Below, piece after piece: positions 1-8,504 of a DNA stretch of 64,000 nucleotides. The notes under the pieces are model-generated. The model saw only the letters and a program-made list of their open reading frames with translations, searched no databases and had not been told where the DNA came from. The DNA is taken from NCBI GenBank assembly GCA_000648925.1, contig JFHF01000011.1, positions 110,720-174,719 of the forward strand, given 5' to 3'. This DNA is from Caballeronia jiangsuensis (GTDB lineage Bacteria; Pseudomonadota; Gammaproteobacteria; Burkholderiales; Burkholderiaceae). A program made the position numbers and the translations under genes. Each line of letters begins with the position of its first letter. Positions within the stretch are counted from its first letter, which is position 1.

Positions 1-1028
1 CGATGCTCACGCATCGCAATGTCATCGCCAATCTGCTGCAGGCGCTCGCATGGGCAGGCGGACAGCTCGTCGATGGCGAAGAGATCATCGTCACACCGTT
101 GCCGCTCTATCACATCTATTCGCTGACGGTGAATGCGCTCGCCTTTCTCGCGATCGGCGCGCGCAACGTGCTGATCGTCAATCCGCGCGATATCAACGCA
201 CTCATGCGCACGCTGCGTCACGAAAACTTCACGGCGATCACCGCGCTCAACACGCTCTACAGCGCGCTCATGGACAACGACGCATTCCGCCAGCGCGACT
301 TCTCCGCGCTCAAGCTCGCGATGGCGGGCGGCATGGCGACCCAGCGCGTGATCGCCGAGCGCTTCAGGGCGATGACGGGCCAGACGCTCGTCGAAGGCTA
401 CGGCCTCACGGAATGTTCGCCGCTCGTTGCCGCGACGCCGCTCGATGCCCACGGCGCGAGCGAATTCGACGGCACTATCGGCGTGCCGGTGCCCTCCACG
501 CTCGTGCGCATGCGCCGCGACGATGGCGCATGGGCGAACGTCGACGAACCGGGCGAACTCTGCGTGCAGGGCCCGCAAGTGATGAAAGGCTACTGGAACC
601 GTCCCGAGGACACGGCGAAAGCCATCGATTCAAACGGCTGGCTCGCGACCGGCGACATCGGCGTGATGGACGCACGCGGCATCATCCGGCTCATCGACCG
701 CAAGAAGGACATGATGATCGTGTCGGGCTTCAACGTGTATCCAAACGAAATCGAGGAAGTGCTCGCCGCGCATCCCAAAGTGCGCGCGGTGGCCGCCGTG
801 GGCGTGCCCGATCCGGTGACCGGCGAGCGCGTGAAGGCGTTCGTCGTGCGTCGCGACGACGCGCTCACGGTGGAAGAACTGCTGAAGTTCGCCCGTTTAC
901 ACCTGACCGGCTACAAGGTGCCATCCTACGTCGAGTTCCGCGATGCGTTGCCGCTCACGACGATCGGCAAGGTGCTCAGACGCGAATTGCGCGACGCCGA
1001 ATCGAAACCACGAAAATCGCAGGACTGA
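1..1028 (+). CDS. fadD: Long-chain fatty-acid--CoA ligase, 3' part (5' end outside window)
   Basis: The window opens inside this gene; 341 codons of an ANL-superfamily adenylating enzyme remain. The first visible residues, MLTHRNV, directly follow the Gly/Ser/Thr-rich ATP-binding loop in this family, so that loop and the N-terminal subdomain lie upstream and the methionine at base 3 is internal. Seen in order: YGLTECSP (about residue 135), GELCVQGPQVMKGYW (about 185), TGDIG followed by DRKKDMMIVSGFNVYP (about 218-245), and the C-terminal TTIGKVLRRELR with the conserved lysine that acts in adenylation. These fit acyl-CoA synthetases that convert fatty acids to acyl-CoA through an acyl-AMP. The gene ends 9 bp before the DUF1571 gene on the same strand, so co-transcription is likely. 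Substrate chain length cannot be read from the sequence; fadD is the closest family name. Confidence 0.88.
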   Translation, partial: MLTHRNVIANLLQALAWAGGQLVDGEEIIVTPLPLYHIYSLTVNALAFLAIGARNVLIVNPRDINALMRTLRHENFTAITALNTLYSALMDNDAFRQRDFSALKLAMAGGMATQRVIAERFRAMTGQTLVEGYGLTECSPLVAATPLDAHGASEFDGTIGVPVPSTLVRMRRDDGAWANVDEPGELCVQGPQVMKGYWNRPEDTAKAIDSNGWLATGDIGVMDARGIIRLIDRKKDMMIVSGFNVYPNEIEEVLAAHPKVRAVAAVGVPDPVTGERVKAFVVRRDDALTVEELLKFARLHLTGYKVPSYVEFRDALPLTTIGKVLRRELRDAESKPRKSQD

Positions 1029-1037
1029 CTTTCGGAG

Positions 1038-1931
1038 ATGCTCATGCCGCGTGCGCGATGCCGCCAAGTTTCGGACTTGCTGCTCGCGTGCGCGGGCCTG
1101 TTGTGTCTCGTGCTCGCGCTCGCGTCTTCAGGTGCGCGCGCGGATGCAATCGAGGACGTCGCGCGCGTCGGTGAATTGAGCGTCGAGCAGCAGGCGCAAT
1201 GGCTCTCGCGCTCCGCCGAGAGCGGCGCGCTCGCGAAACTCGACGACGCGCAACTCGTCGCCCTGTTTCGCTCGCTCGACGCGCGCACGCTGCCGCGCTA
1301 TTTGCAGGACGGCCTGGACGACTTCCAATCCTGCGAGTTCACGATGCGCCGGCGCGAGCGCATCAAGGGCAAGTGGCCGAAGCGCTCGGATCACATGCTC
1401 GTGCGCGTCACGCGCGAGCCCTTGCGCATCTACGCAAAATGGCTGCCCGATGGCGCACATGCGGGCCAGGAAGTCATCTACGACGATTCCAAACGCCCCG
1501 ACCAGCTCTACGGTCATCTCGGCGGCTTGCTGGGCGTCGTACCGATGTGGACGTCGGTGAATGGCGCCTTCGCCCGCGCGCAGTCGAATCATTCGATCCG
1601 CGAGCTCGGCATCGTCGCGATCACGCAGCGCTTCATCGAAGAAGGACGCAGGTTCGCCGAAGCGGGCATCACGAAGCCGTCAGATATCGAGGTGAAGATG
1701 ATCGACGGACTGCGCGTCGTCGCGCTCACGTATGAAACGCCAACGGGACAGCCCGAGTTCTACGCGAAGAAGGAAGTGCTCGGGCTCGACCTCGAGCGGC
1801 CGGTTTTCCGCACGCTGGAGTCGTACGACAACGAGGGCAATATTTTCGAAAGCGTCGTGTTCGAGCGCATCGAGATCAAACCCTTCGACGATCTGACGTT
1901 CGACCCGAAGAATCCTGACTATCGCTTCTGA
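1038..1931 (+). CDS. DUF1571 domain-containing exported protein
   Basis: A protein of 297 residues with an N-terminal export signal (LLLACAGLLCLVLALASSGARA, cleavage expected after the ARA near residue 36), so it is probably periplasmic. The rest matches DUF1571: a region around residues 95-135 (DFQSCEFTMRRRERIKGKW) and a central block with YGHLGGLLGVVPMW. The family resembles periplasmic outer-membrane-lipoprotein carrier folds, but its function is not established. Two start codons, ATG at 1038 and 1044, are equally possible. It sits 9 bp after the acyl-CoA ligase gene, which suggests an operon and perhaps a lipid or envelope role; that role is inference. Confidence 0.8.
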   Translation: MLMPRARCRQVSDLLLACAGLLCLVLALASSGARADAIEDVARVGELSVEQQAQWLSRSAESGALAKLDDAQLVALFRSLDARTLPRYLQDGLDDFQSCEFTMRRRERIKGKWPKRSDHMLVRVTREPLRIYAKWLPDGAHAGQEVIYDDSKRPDQLYGHLGGLLGVVPMWTSVNGAFARAQSNHSIRELGIVAITQRFIEEGRRFAEAGITKPSDIEVKMIDGLRVVALTYETPTGQPEFYAKKEVLGLDLERPVFRTLESYDNEGNIFESVVFERIEIKPFDDLTFDPKNPDYRF

Positions 1932-2125
1932 CCGGCGCGCCGATGAAATGAACGCTGAACTCGTGACATCCGGTGTAACAACGTGCCACATCGCGCGCCG
2001 CGCATTTTAAGTTTCGCCTAAGAGTCGGCCGATAACCTTCCCGCACTCCATCGACATCAAGGTCCGCGCAGAGGCACCGCGCCAGAAGCGCCGCACATCG
2101 TCATGCAAACTTGAGGAATTCGTTC

Positions 2126-2368
2126 ATGAACCTCCGCCGTCCGGCTTCCGCACCCGTGCGAGCCATCAAAAAGCTTTTGAGCCATCACGAAATCGCCACG
2201 TTGCTGTTGCTGTTTCACGCACCCATCGACGTGATGGCGGCTACGCCCGACGTCGCCTCGTTGCAGGAATACGGCTATGTCGAGATCGTGTCGCCGGACA
2301 TGGGCGCGCCGAAACTGCGTCTGACCGAGGACGGCAACGCGGTGCTGCGCGGCCTGGGCGTCAAGTAA
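2126..2368 (+). CDS. Small winged-helix-like protein, function unknown
   Basis: An 80-residue protein. The ATG at 2126 has a GAGGA ribosome site 8 bp upstream and is preferred over an in-frame TTG at 2111. Residues 20-80 read as a short helical part followed by LQEYGYVEI, a turn, then LRLTEDGNAVLRGLG. That pattern (helix, hydrophobic strand, wing, L-T-x-x-G helix) is the C-terminal half of MarR-like winged helices. There is no signal peptide or membrane segment. It stands alone, 95 bp before surE. The winged-helix idea is inference from the residue pattern only; no family is recognised. Confidence 0.6.
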   Translation: MNLRRPASAPVRAIKKLLSHHEIATLLLLFHAPIDVMAATPDVASLQEYGYVEIVSPDMGAPKLRLTEDGNAVLRGLGVK

Positions 2369-2462
2369 GGCGTCAGGAAGAACCGGGCAGCGGACGCCCG
2401 ACTACGCGAACTCTGTAATAATCGGTCGATACTTTTCACCATCGACCAAGGAGCGATTCGCG

Positions 2463-3251
2463 ATGTCCGCCCTCTCACCCATCGTGCAGCGTGTGCTCAT
2501 CACCAACGACGACGGCATCGACGCGCCCGGCTTAGCCGCGCTGGAAGCCGTCGCCGCCGAACTCGCGCACGAAGTCTGGGTCATCGCGCCCGAGCACGAT
2601 CAAAGCGGCACGTCGCACTCCATCAGCCTGCATTCGCCGCTGCGCGTGTCGCGCCAGGGCGAGCGGCGCTACGGCGTGCAGGGCACGCCCGGCGACTGCG
2701 TCGTGATGGGCGCGCGCCATATCATGAAGGACGCGCCGCCCACGCTCGTGCTCTCCGGCATCAACCGCGGCGCGAATCTCGGCGTCGAGACGATGTTCTC
2801 CGGCACCGTCGGCGCCGCGATGACGGGCCTGCTGCTTGGCTTGCCGTCGATCGCGCTCAGCCAGACCTTCACCGATCGCGAGAACGTGCGCTGGGACACG
2901 GCGCGCGCGCTCGCGCCCGGCGTGATCCGCCAGTTGCTCGCGATCTCCCACGACGCGCCCACCTGCCTGAACGTCAATTTCCCCGATTGCGATGCGTCCG
3001 CCGCCGGACCGCTCACCGTGACGCGGCAGGGCGTCGGCCTCGTGGAAGGCATCGATGTGCTGCCGCTCGTCGATCCGCGCGGCATCGACTATCACTGGCT
3101 GCGCTTTCAGCGCGGCCCGCGCCCGAATTCGCCCGATAGCGAAACGGCGGTGGTCGCATCCGGCCGCGTCTCGGTCACGCCGCTGCATTTCGATCGCACC
3201 GACGAGCGCACGTTCGCCACACTCGAAGCGGGTCTGAAAGGCGGCGTCTGA
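2463..3251 (+). CDS. surE: 5'/3'-nucleotidase SurE
   Basis: A 262-residue member of the SurE family of metal-dependent nucleoside monophosphate phosphatases. The metal-binding NDDGID lies at residues 14-19, followed by APEHDQSGTSHSIS, GTPGDCV and SGINRGANLG, all signature elements. The protein is slightly longer than usual (about 250) because of a short N-terminal extension (MSALSPIVQ). A strong AAGGAG site precedes the ATG. SurE is best known in stationary-phase survival operons with pcm and nlpD; neither is adjacent here, so this may be a second copy standing on its own. That reading is inference. Confidence 0.9.
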   Translation: MSALSPIVQRVLITNDDGIDAPGLAALEAVAAELAHEVWVIAPEHDQSGTSHSISLHSPLRVSRQGERRYGVQGTPGDCVVMGARHIMKDAPPTLVLSGINRGANLGVETMFSGTVGAAMTGLLLGLPSIALSQTFTDRENVRWDTARALAPGVIRQLLAISHDAPTCLNVNFPDCDASAAGPLTVTRQGVGLVEGIDVLPLVDPRGIDYHWLRFQRGPRPNSPDSETAVVASGRVSVTPLHFDRTDERTFATLEAGLKGGV

Positions 3252-3339
3252 GTGTTGAGCGAGCGCCGCTAGAACGTTTCCTCCCAGACGGGAACGGGCG
3301 CTTTCTCGTATGCTCGGGCGATCACAACAAGGAGACGAC

Positions 3340-3804
3340 ATGACCCGTTCCATCGGCTCGCGCGGCGTGCGCGTGATGCTCGGCGCGCTTTGCGCCACCT
3401 TCGCCGCGAGCGTTTTTGCGCAAGCGGCGACGCCCGTCGGCACCTGGCAAACCATCGACGATCAGACCGGCAAGCCGAAAGCGATCATCCAGATCGTCGA
3501 CGACGGGAGCGGCCAGTTGTCGGGCAAAGTCGTGCGCGGCATCGGCGAGTTCGATCACCCCGAGCGTCGCTGCACGGCCTGCACCGACGAGCGGAAGGAT
3601 CAACTGGTCAAGGGCATGACGATCATTACCGGCATGCGGCAGAACGGCGATGCATGGGACGGCGGCCAGATTCTCGATCCCGAGAACGGCAAGCTCTACA
3701 AGTGCAAGATGAAGATGGAGGACGGCGGGCAGAAGCTCGTCGTGCGCGGGTATATCGGCGTGTCGTTGCTGGGGCGTTCGCAGACCTGGCTGCGCCAGCA
3801 GTAA
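3340..3804 (+). CDS. DUF2147 secreted protein
   Basis: A 154-residue exported protein. The start at 3340 is chosen over an upstream ATG at 3310 because AAGGAG sits 5 bp before it and the signal peptide then begins properly (MTRSIGSRG, then MLGALCATFAASVFAQA). The mature part contains the DUF2147 pattern: VGTWQTID near the start, a calycin-like beta domain with paired cysteines (CTAC), GGQILDPENGKLYKCKM, and the end VRGYIGVSLLGRSQTW. This family is periplasmic and of unknown biochemical role. It is monocistronic and followed immediately by a strong hairpin. Confidence 0.85.
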   Translation: MTRSIGSRGVRVMLGALCATFAASVFAQAATPVGTWQTIDDQTGKPKAIIQIVDDGSGQLSGKVVRGIGEFDHPERRCTACTDERKDQLVKGMTIITGMRQNGDAWDGGQILDPENGKLYKCKMKMEDGGQKLVVRGYIGVSLLGRSQTWLRQQ

Positions 3805-3817
3805 GTTCCAGAAAGGA

Positions 3818-3855
3818 CAAAGCCGGTCGAAGATATAGGTCTTCGACCGGCTTTG
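3818..3855. terminator. Strong hairpin between convergent genes
   Basis: Two perfect 16-nt arms (3818-3833 and 3840-3855, CAAAGCCGGTCGAAGA and its complement) around a 6-nt loop. It lies between the DUF2147 gene and the opposing DUF4096 gene and probably terminates both. T-tracts are short on both sides. Confidence 0.75.
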
Positions 3856-3882
3856 CTTATCTCGTGCGTTAGTTCGACGAGA

Positions 3883-4311
3883 TCATGCTGCGTGACGGTG
3901 ATGCACCTCGACCACTTGCACGCCTTCGGGCAAGCCGACACTCTCGGGCTTGAACTCCGGCGGCACGCGCATGCGCGATGTCATCAACGCATAGAGCGAT
4001 TCTCCGGCCGGCCCGAATAGCTGCGACATGACGCGCAGCAGGACGCCCGACTCGTGCCACGTCTTGAACCGCCGATGACACGTCTGATACGACGGATATT
4101 TGCGCGGCAACGTGGACCATGACGCGCCGCTGTACATCACCCAGAGCACACCGTTGAGCACGGCGCGGGTGTTGGCGAGCGGCCGGCCCCGCAGTTCGAG
4201 ACGAGGGCGCAGTTCGGGAAGCAGCGGTGCGACCATCTGCCATTCTTCGTCGGACATGTCGCGGTAGGGCTTCACGGTAAGTTCTCCAATTTGCTGACTG
4301 ATAACCGGCAT
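3883..4311 (-). CDS. Orphan DUF4096 (IS5 N-terminal-like) transposase-related protein
   Basis: A 142-residue protein built on the DUF4096 domain, the N-terminal DNA-binding-type domain of IS5-family transposases. Diagnostic parts are MSDEEWQMVAPLLP, RGRPLANTRAVLNGVLWVM, GASWSTLPRKYPSYQTCHRRFKTW. The DDE catalytic domain is absent, no second reading frame follows, and no flanking inverted repeats are visible, so this is not an active insertion sequence. The domain is intact and followed by a distinct tail (VGLPEGVQVVEVHHRHAA), suggesting a retained, possibly domesticated gene. The start is uncertain: ATG at 4311, TTG at 4341 or ATG at 4257, none with a clear ribosome site. A paralogue lies at 31673-32074. 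Confidence 0.7.
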   Translation of the reverse strand: MPVISQQIGELTVKPYRDMSDEEWQMVAPLLPELRPRLELRGRPLANTRAVLNGVLWVMYSGASWSTLPRKYPSYQTCHRRFKTWHESGVLLRVMSQLFGPAGESLYALMTSRMRVPPEFKPESVGLPEGVQVVEVHHRHAA

Positions 4312-4418
4312 CGACGATACCGAGTACCCGAAAGCCGGCAAATCGGAGTGATCCGAATCTTGAAATAGTCCCCAAAGCCTTATGCCGATTGGCTAACCGC
4401 AGTTTTTTGATACTCGTA

Positions 4419-5516
4419 TTAGGTCAGCGAAATATCCGCGACGCGCCGTGGCGCCTCCAGATACTCCTTCGACTGCATCTCGATGATGCGCGAAACCGTG
4501 CGCGCGAATTCGTTGGCCATCGGTCCTTCCACGTACAGCTCTTCCGCGGGCACGGCCGCCGACATCAGCAGCTTCACCTTGTGGTCGTAGAAGACATCGA
4601 TGAGCCACGTGAAGCGGCGCGCTTCGGACGCCATGCGCGGCGTCATCTGCGGCACGTCCGACAGGATCACCGCATGGAACCGGTTCGACAGTTCGAGATA
4701 GTCGTTCTGCGAACGCGGGCCGCCGCAGAGCGTCGCGAAGTCGAACCACACGACGCCGTCGGCCTTACGCAGCGCCTTGATCTCGCGCTTTTCGATGTGC
4801 AGGATCGGGCTCTCGTCGGGGACGGCCGCGAGCTTCGCATAGTCCGCGCGCAACGCTTCGCTCGCCGCCGCGCCGAGCGGCGTGTGATACGCCTTCACCT
4901 GCGACAGCGTGCGCTTGCGGTAGTCGGTGCCGGCATCGACATTGAGCACGTCGAGATGCTGCTTGATGAGTTCGATCGCAGGCAGAAGACGATCGCGATG
5001 CAGCCCTTCCGGATACAGCGTGTCCGGCTCGTAATTGGACGTCATCACGAACTGCACGCCGTTCTTGAAGAGGCGGTCGAGCAGACGATAAAGAATCATC
5101 GCGTCGGCGATATCCGAGACGTGGAATTCGTCGAAGCAGATCAGCCGGTATCGTTTGGCGATGCGTTTCGCGAGTTCGTCGAGCGGATCGGCCTGCCCTT
5201 TCAGCTCTTCCAGCTCGCGATGCACTTCGCGCATGAACTCGTGAAAATGCAGCCGCGTCTTGCGTTGCACCGGCACGACGGCATAGAAGCTGTCCATCAA
5301 AAAGCTCTTGCCGCGCCCGACGCCACCCCACATGTAGACACCGCGCGGCAAGTCCGGACGCACGAGAAACTTCTTGAGCGCGTTGGAGCGGCGTGACTTG
5401 TATGCGACCCACTCTTCGTAGCACTGCTGCAGGCGCGCGACCGCCGCGAGCTGCGCCTCGTCCGATTGATAACCCCGCGTGCGCAGTTCGCTTTCGTAGT
5501 ATTCGGTGACGTTCAT
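4419..5516 (-). CDS. zapE: Cell division ATPase ZapE (AFG1-like)
   Basis: A 365-residue AFG1/ZapE-family P-loop ATPase. It has Walker A (GGVGRGKS, residues 64-71), Walker B (LICFDEFHVSD, about residue 150), and the family features LHFHEFM and FVMTSNYEPDTLYPEGLHRD. ZapE associates with the FtsZ ring in gamma-proteobacteria and the eukaryotic homologue assists mitochondrial protein turnover. It is encoded just downstream of lpdA on the same strand, an arrangement often seen in beta-proteobacteria, but a strong hairpin at 5535-5568 separates the two, so it is probably expressed mainly on its own. Confidence 0.9.
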   Translation of the reverse strand: MNVTEYYESELRTRGYQSDEAQLAAVARLQQCYEEWVAYKSRRSNALKKFLVRPDLPRGVYMWGGVGRGKSFLMDSFYAVVPVQRKTRLHFHEFMREVHRELEELKGQADPLDELAKRIAKRYRLICFDEFHVSDIADAMILYRLLDRLFKNGVQFVMTSNYEPDTLYPEGLHRDRLLPAIELIKQHLDVLNVDAGTDYRKRTLSQVKAYHTPLGAAASEALRADYAKLAAVPDESPILHIEKREIKALRKADGVVWFDFATLCGGPRSQNDYLELSNRFHAVILSDVPQMTPRMASEARRFTWLIDVFYDHKVKLLMSAAVPAEELYVEGPMANEFARTVSRIIEMQSKEYLEAPRRVADISLT

Positions 5517-5534
5517 CTTCTGCCGTTTGAAGTG

Positions 5535-5568
5535 ACGAAGGCGAGCGGTTTGATCCGCTCGCCTTCGT
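5535..5568 (-). terminator. Terminator after lpdA
   Basis: Perfect 14-nt arms (5535-5548 and 5555-5568, ACGAAGGCGAGCGG and complement) with a 6-nt loop. It lies 34 bp beyond the lpdA stop and ends the sucA-sucB-lpdA transcript before zapE. There is no long U-run. Confidence 0.75.
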
Positions 5569-5601
5569 GTGCGATGCCTGACTGCCCGAAGCCGAGCTCG
5601 A

Positions 5602-7032
5602 TTACATGTTCAACGCGCGCTTGTCGACGGCCAGCGCCGCTTCGCGCATCACTTCCGACAGCGACGGGTGCGGATGGCAAATGCGGCCGATATCTTCCGA
5701 CGCCGCCTTGAACTCCATCGCGACAACGGCTTCCGCGATCAGATCCGACGCGTCCGCTGCGATCACGTGCACGCCGAGGATCTCGTCGGTCTTCGCGTCG
5801 GCGATCATCTTGACGAAGCCTTCAGCCTTGCCGATACCCAATGCGCGGCCATTGGCCATCATCGGGAACTGGCCGGTCTTGATCTCGCGGCCTTCGGCCT
5901 TGAGCTGCTGTTCCGTCTTGCCGACCCACGCGATTTCCGGTTCCGTGTAGATGACCCACGGCACGCAGTTGTAGTCGATATGCGGCTTCTGACCATCGAT
6001 GATCTCCGCCACCGCCACGCCTTCGTCTTCCGCCTTGTGCGCGAGCATCGGGCCGCGCACCACGTCGCCGATCGCGTACACGTTCGGCACGCTCGTCGCG
6101 CAATGATCGTCCACGTCGATGAAACCGCGCTCGTTCGCCTTCAGGCCGATGGCTTCCAGGCCGAGGTTATCGGTGTTCGGCACGCGGCCGATCGACACGA
6201 TCAGGCGGTCCGCTTCCAGCGTCTGCGCGTTGCCCGCGTTGTCCGTGTAAGCGATCGAAACGCCATTGTCCGACGTCTTCACTTCGCCGATCTTCACGCC
6301 GAGGTGAATGTCGAGACCCTGCTTCTTGAACTGCTTCGCGGCTTCCTTCGCGAGCGATTCGTCCGCTGCGCCGAGGAACTGCGGCAGCGCTTCGAGCACG
6401 GTCACTTCCGCGCCCAAACGACGCCACACCGAGCCGAGTTCCAGACCGATCACGCCCGCGCCGATCACGGCGAGCTTCTTCGGCACGGCGTCGAACGACA
6501 GCGCGCCTTCGTTGTCCGCGACGATCTTGTTGTCGACCGGAATGTTCGGCAGATGACGCGCCTTCGAGCCCGTCGCGATGATCACGTTCTTCGCCGTGAC
6601 GACTTCCGTCTCGCCTTCGCCCGACACTTCGATCTGCACGCCGGCAGCATCCTTGCCGGTGAACTTGCCATGACCCTTGAGCCACGTGATCTTGTTCTTG
6701 CGGAACAGGAACTCGATGCCCTTCGTCATCTTTTCGACGATGCCGTCCTTGCGCGCCAGCATCTTCGACACATCGAGCTTCACGTCCGACACGCTGATGC
6801 CGTGATCGGCCAGATGCTTCGACGCATTTTCGAATTCTTCCGACGACGCGAGCAGCGCCTTCGACGGAATGCAGCCCACGTTCAGGCACGTGCCGCCGAG
6901 CTTCAACGCGCCCGCCGGATTCTTCCACTTCTCGATACACGCAACCGTCTTGCCGAGCTGCGCTGCGCGAATCGCCGCGATATAGCCGCCGGGGCCCGCG
7001 CCGATCACGACGACATCAAATTCCTTGGACAT
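5602..7032 (-). CDS. lpdA: Dihydrolipoyl dehydrogenase (E3 of 2-oxoglutarate dehydrogenase)
   Basis: A 476-residue flavoprotein disulfide reductase. The FAD-binding GAGPGGY starts at residue 11, the redox-active disulfide is C49/C54 in [13 protein letters not shown], the NAD-binding motif is [10 protein letters not shown], and the C-terminal base pair is in HPHPSLSE. It reoxidises dihydrolipoyl groups on the E2 subunit and passes electrons to NAD+. It is the last gene of the sucA-sucB-lpdA operon, 90 bp after sucB, so this is the E3 dedicated to the 2-oxoglutarate complex. AAAGGAA precedes the ATG. Confidence 0.97.
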   Translation of the reverse strand: MSKEFDVVVIGAGPGGYIAAIRAAQLGKTVACIEKWKNPAGALKLGGTCLNVGCIPSKALLASSEEFENASKHLADHGISVSDVKLDVSKMLARKDGIVEKMTKGIEFLFRKNKITWLKGHGKFTGKDAAGVQIEVSGEGETEVVTAKNVIIATGSKARHLPNIPVDNKIVADNEGALSFDAVPKKLAVIGAGVIGLELGSVWRRLGAEVTVLEALPQFLGAADESLAKEAAKQFKKQGLDIHLGVKIGEVKTSDNGVSIAYTDNAGNAQTLEADRLIVSIGRVPNTDNLGLEAIGLKANERGFIDVDDHCATSVPNVYAIGDVVRGPMLAHKAEDEGVAVAEIIDGQKPHIDYNCVPWVIYTEPEIAWVGKTEQQLKAEGREIKTGQFPMMANGRALGIGKAEGFVKMIADAKTDEILGVHVIAADASDLIAEAVVAMEFKAASEDIGRICHPHPSLSEVMREAALAVDKRALNM

Positions 7033-7122
7033 GACTTTCCTTTGGTCTGGCTCCGCTCATGCAGAGCAGCCTCGTGCGATGCGCGCGAGCCTATCGCGCG
7101 CATCGAGGCGAATTGCTTTTTC

Positions 7123-8421
7123 TTACAGGTCCAGCAGCAGACGGGCCGGATCTTCCAGCGCGTCCTTCATCGCGACCAGCGACAGCACGGCTTCGCGGCC
7201 GTCGATGATGCGGTGGTCGTACGACAGCGCGAGGTAGTTCATCGGGCGGATCACGATCTGGCCGTTTTCCACCACGGCGCGTTCCTTCGTCGCGTGCACG
7301 CCGAGAATCGCGGACTGCGGCGGGTTGATGATCGGCGTCGACAGCATGGAACCGAACACGCCGCCATTCGAGATGGAGAACGTGCCGCCGGTCATGTCTT
7401 CGATCGACAGCTTGCCGTCCTTAGCCTTCTGGCCGAATTCGGCGATCTTCTTCTCGATGTCGGCGAGGCTCATCTGATCTGCGTTGCGCAGGATCGGCAC
7501 CACCAGACCGCGCGGCGAACCGACCGCGATACCGATGTCGAAATAGCCGTGATAGACGATGTCGTTACCGTCGATCGATGCGTTCACGAGCGGGAACTTC
7601 TTCAGCGCATGCACGGCGGCCTTCACGAAGAACGACATGAAGCCGAGCTTCACGCCGTGTTCCTTCTCGAAGCGATCCTTGTACTTGTTGCGCAGATCCA
7701 TGACCGGCGCCATGTTGACTTCGTTGAACGTCGTCAGGATGGCGTTGGTTTGCTGCGATTCGAGCAGACGCTCGGCGATACGCGCACGCAGACGCGACAT
7801 CGGCACGCGCTGTTCCGGGCGGTCCTTGAGCCACTGATCGGCCGATGCCGGCGCCGACACTTGCGGCAGCGCAGGCTTGGCGGCGCGCGCGGGCGCGGCG
7901 GCCGGAGCGGGTGCGGCAGCCTTGGCAGGCGCCGGAGCCGATGCCGAAGCGGCGAGTGCGTCGCCCTTCGTGATACGGCCGTCGCGGCCCGAGCCCGAAA
8001 CCTGATCCGCCGAAACGCCCTTCTCGGCCAGAATCTTTGTCGCGGAAGGCGAAGCAGCACCGCCCGCCGACGCTTGCGCAGCAGCCGGAGCGGCGGCGGC
8101 GGTCGTTTCCGCGACCGGCGCGGGCTTCACTTCGGCGTCGCCGGCAGCGGCGACGGCGGCAGGCGCTTCGCCCGCTTTCGCTTCGGTGTCGATCTTCGCG
8201 ATGAGTTCATCGGCGGTGACGATATCGCCGTCGTGCTTGATCACTTGCGCCAGAACGCCCGCGGACGGCGCGGGCACTTCCAGCACGACCTTGTCGGTCT
8301 CGATTTCGATGAGGATTTCGTCCTGGGCGACAGCCTCACCCGGCTTCTTCTTCCATTGCAGCATGGTCGCTTCCGAGACCGACTCGGAAAGCTGGGGAAC
8401 CTTGACTTCTACGATAGCCAT
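7123..8421 (-). CDS. sucB: Dihydrolipoyllysine-residue succinyltransferase (E2 of 2-oxoglutarate dehydrogenase)
   Basis: A 432-residue protein with one N-terminal lipoyl domain (lipoylated K44 in [12 protein letters not shown]), an Ala/Pro-rich linker (about residues 80-120), an E3/E1-binding domain ([21 protein letters not shown]), a second Ala/Pro-rich linker, and a catalytic acyltransferase domain ending in [12 protein letters not shown], which carries the active-site His and Asp. It transfers the succinyl group from E1 to CoA in the TCA cycle. The gene lies 83 bp after sucA and 90 bp before lpdA on the same strand. Confidence 0.97.
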   Translation of the reverse strand: MAIVEVKVPQLSESVSEATMLQWKKKPGEAVAQDEILIEIETDKVVLEVPAPSAGVLAQVIKHDGDIVTADELIAKIDTEAKAGEAPAAVAAAGDAEVKPAPVAETTAAAAPAAAQASAGGAASPSATKILAEKGVSADQVSGSGRDGRITKGDALAASASAPAPAKAAAPAPAAAPARAAKPALPQVSAPASADQWLKDRPEQRVPMSRLRARIAERLLESQQTNAILTTFNEVNMAPVMDLRNKYKDRFEKEHGVKLGFMSFFVKAAVHALKKFPLVNASIDGNDIVYHGYFDIGIAVGSPRGLVVPILRNADQMSLADIEKKIAEFGQKAKDGKLSIEDMTGGTFSISNGGVFGSMLSTPIINPPQSAILGVHATKERAVVENGQIVIRPMNYLALSYDHRIIDGREAVLSLVAMKDALEDPARLLLDL

Positions 8422-8504
8422 TTCTGTATTGTCCTAATGCGTGTCTGTGTCTTCGAGCGTCGGGACCGGGCTGCGGCATGCGCGCCCGGTCTCTCGAGCG
8501 TTGC

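Noticed and set aside
3883..4400. Complete insertion sequence around the first DUF4096 gene
   Set aside because: No terminal inverted repeats, target duplication or DDE domain could be found.
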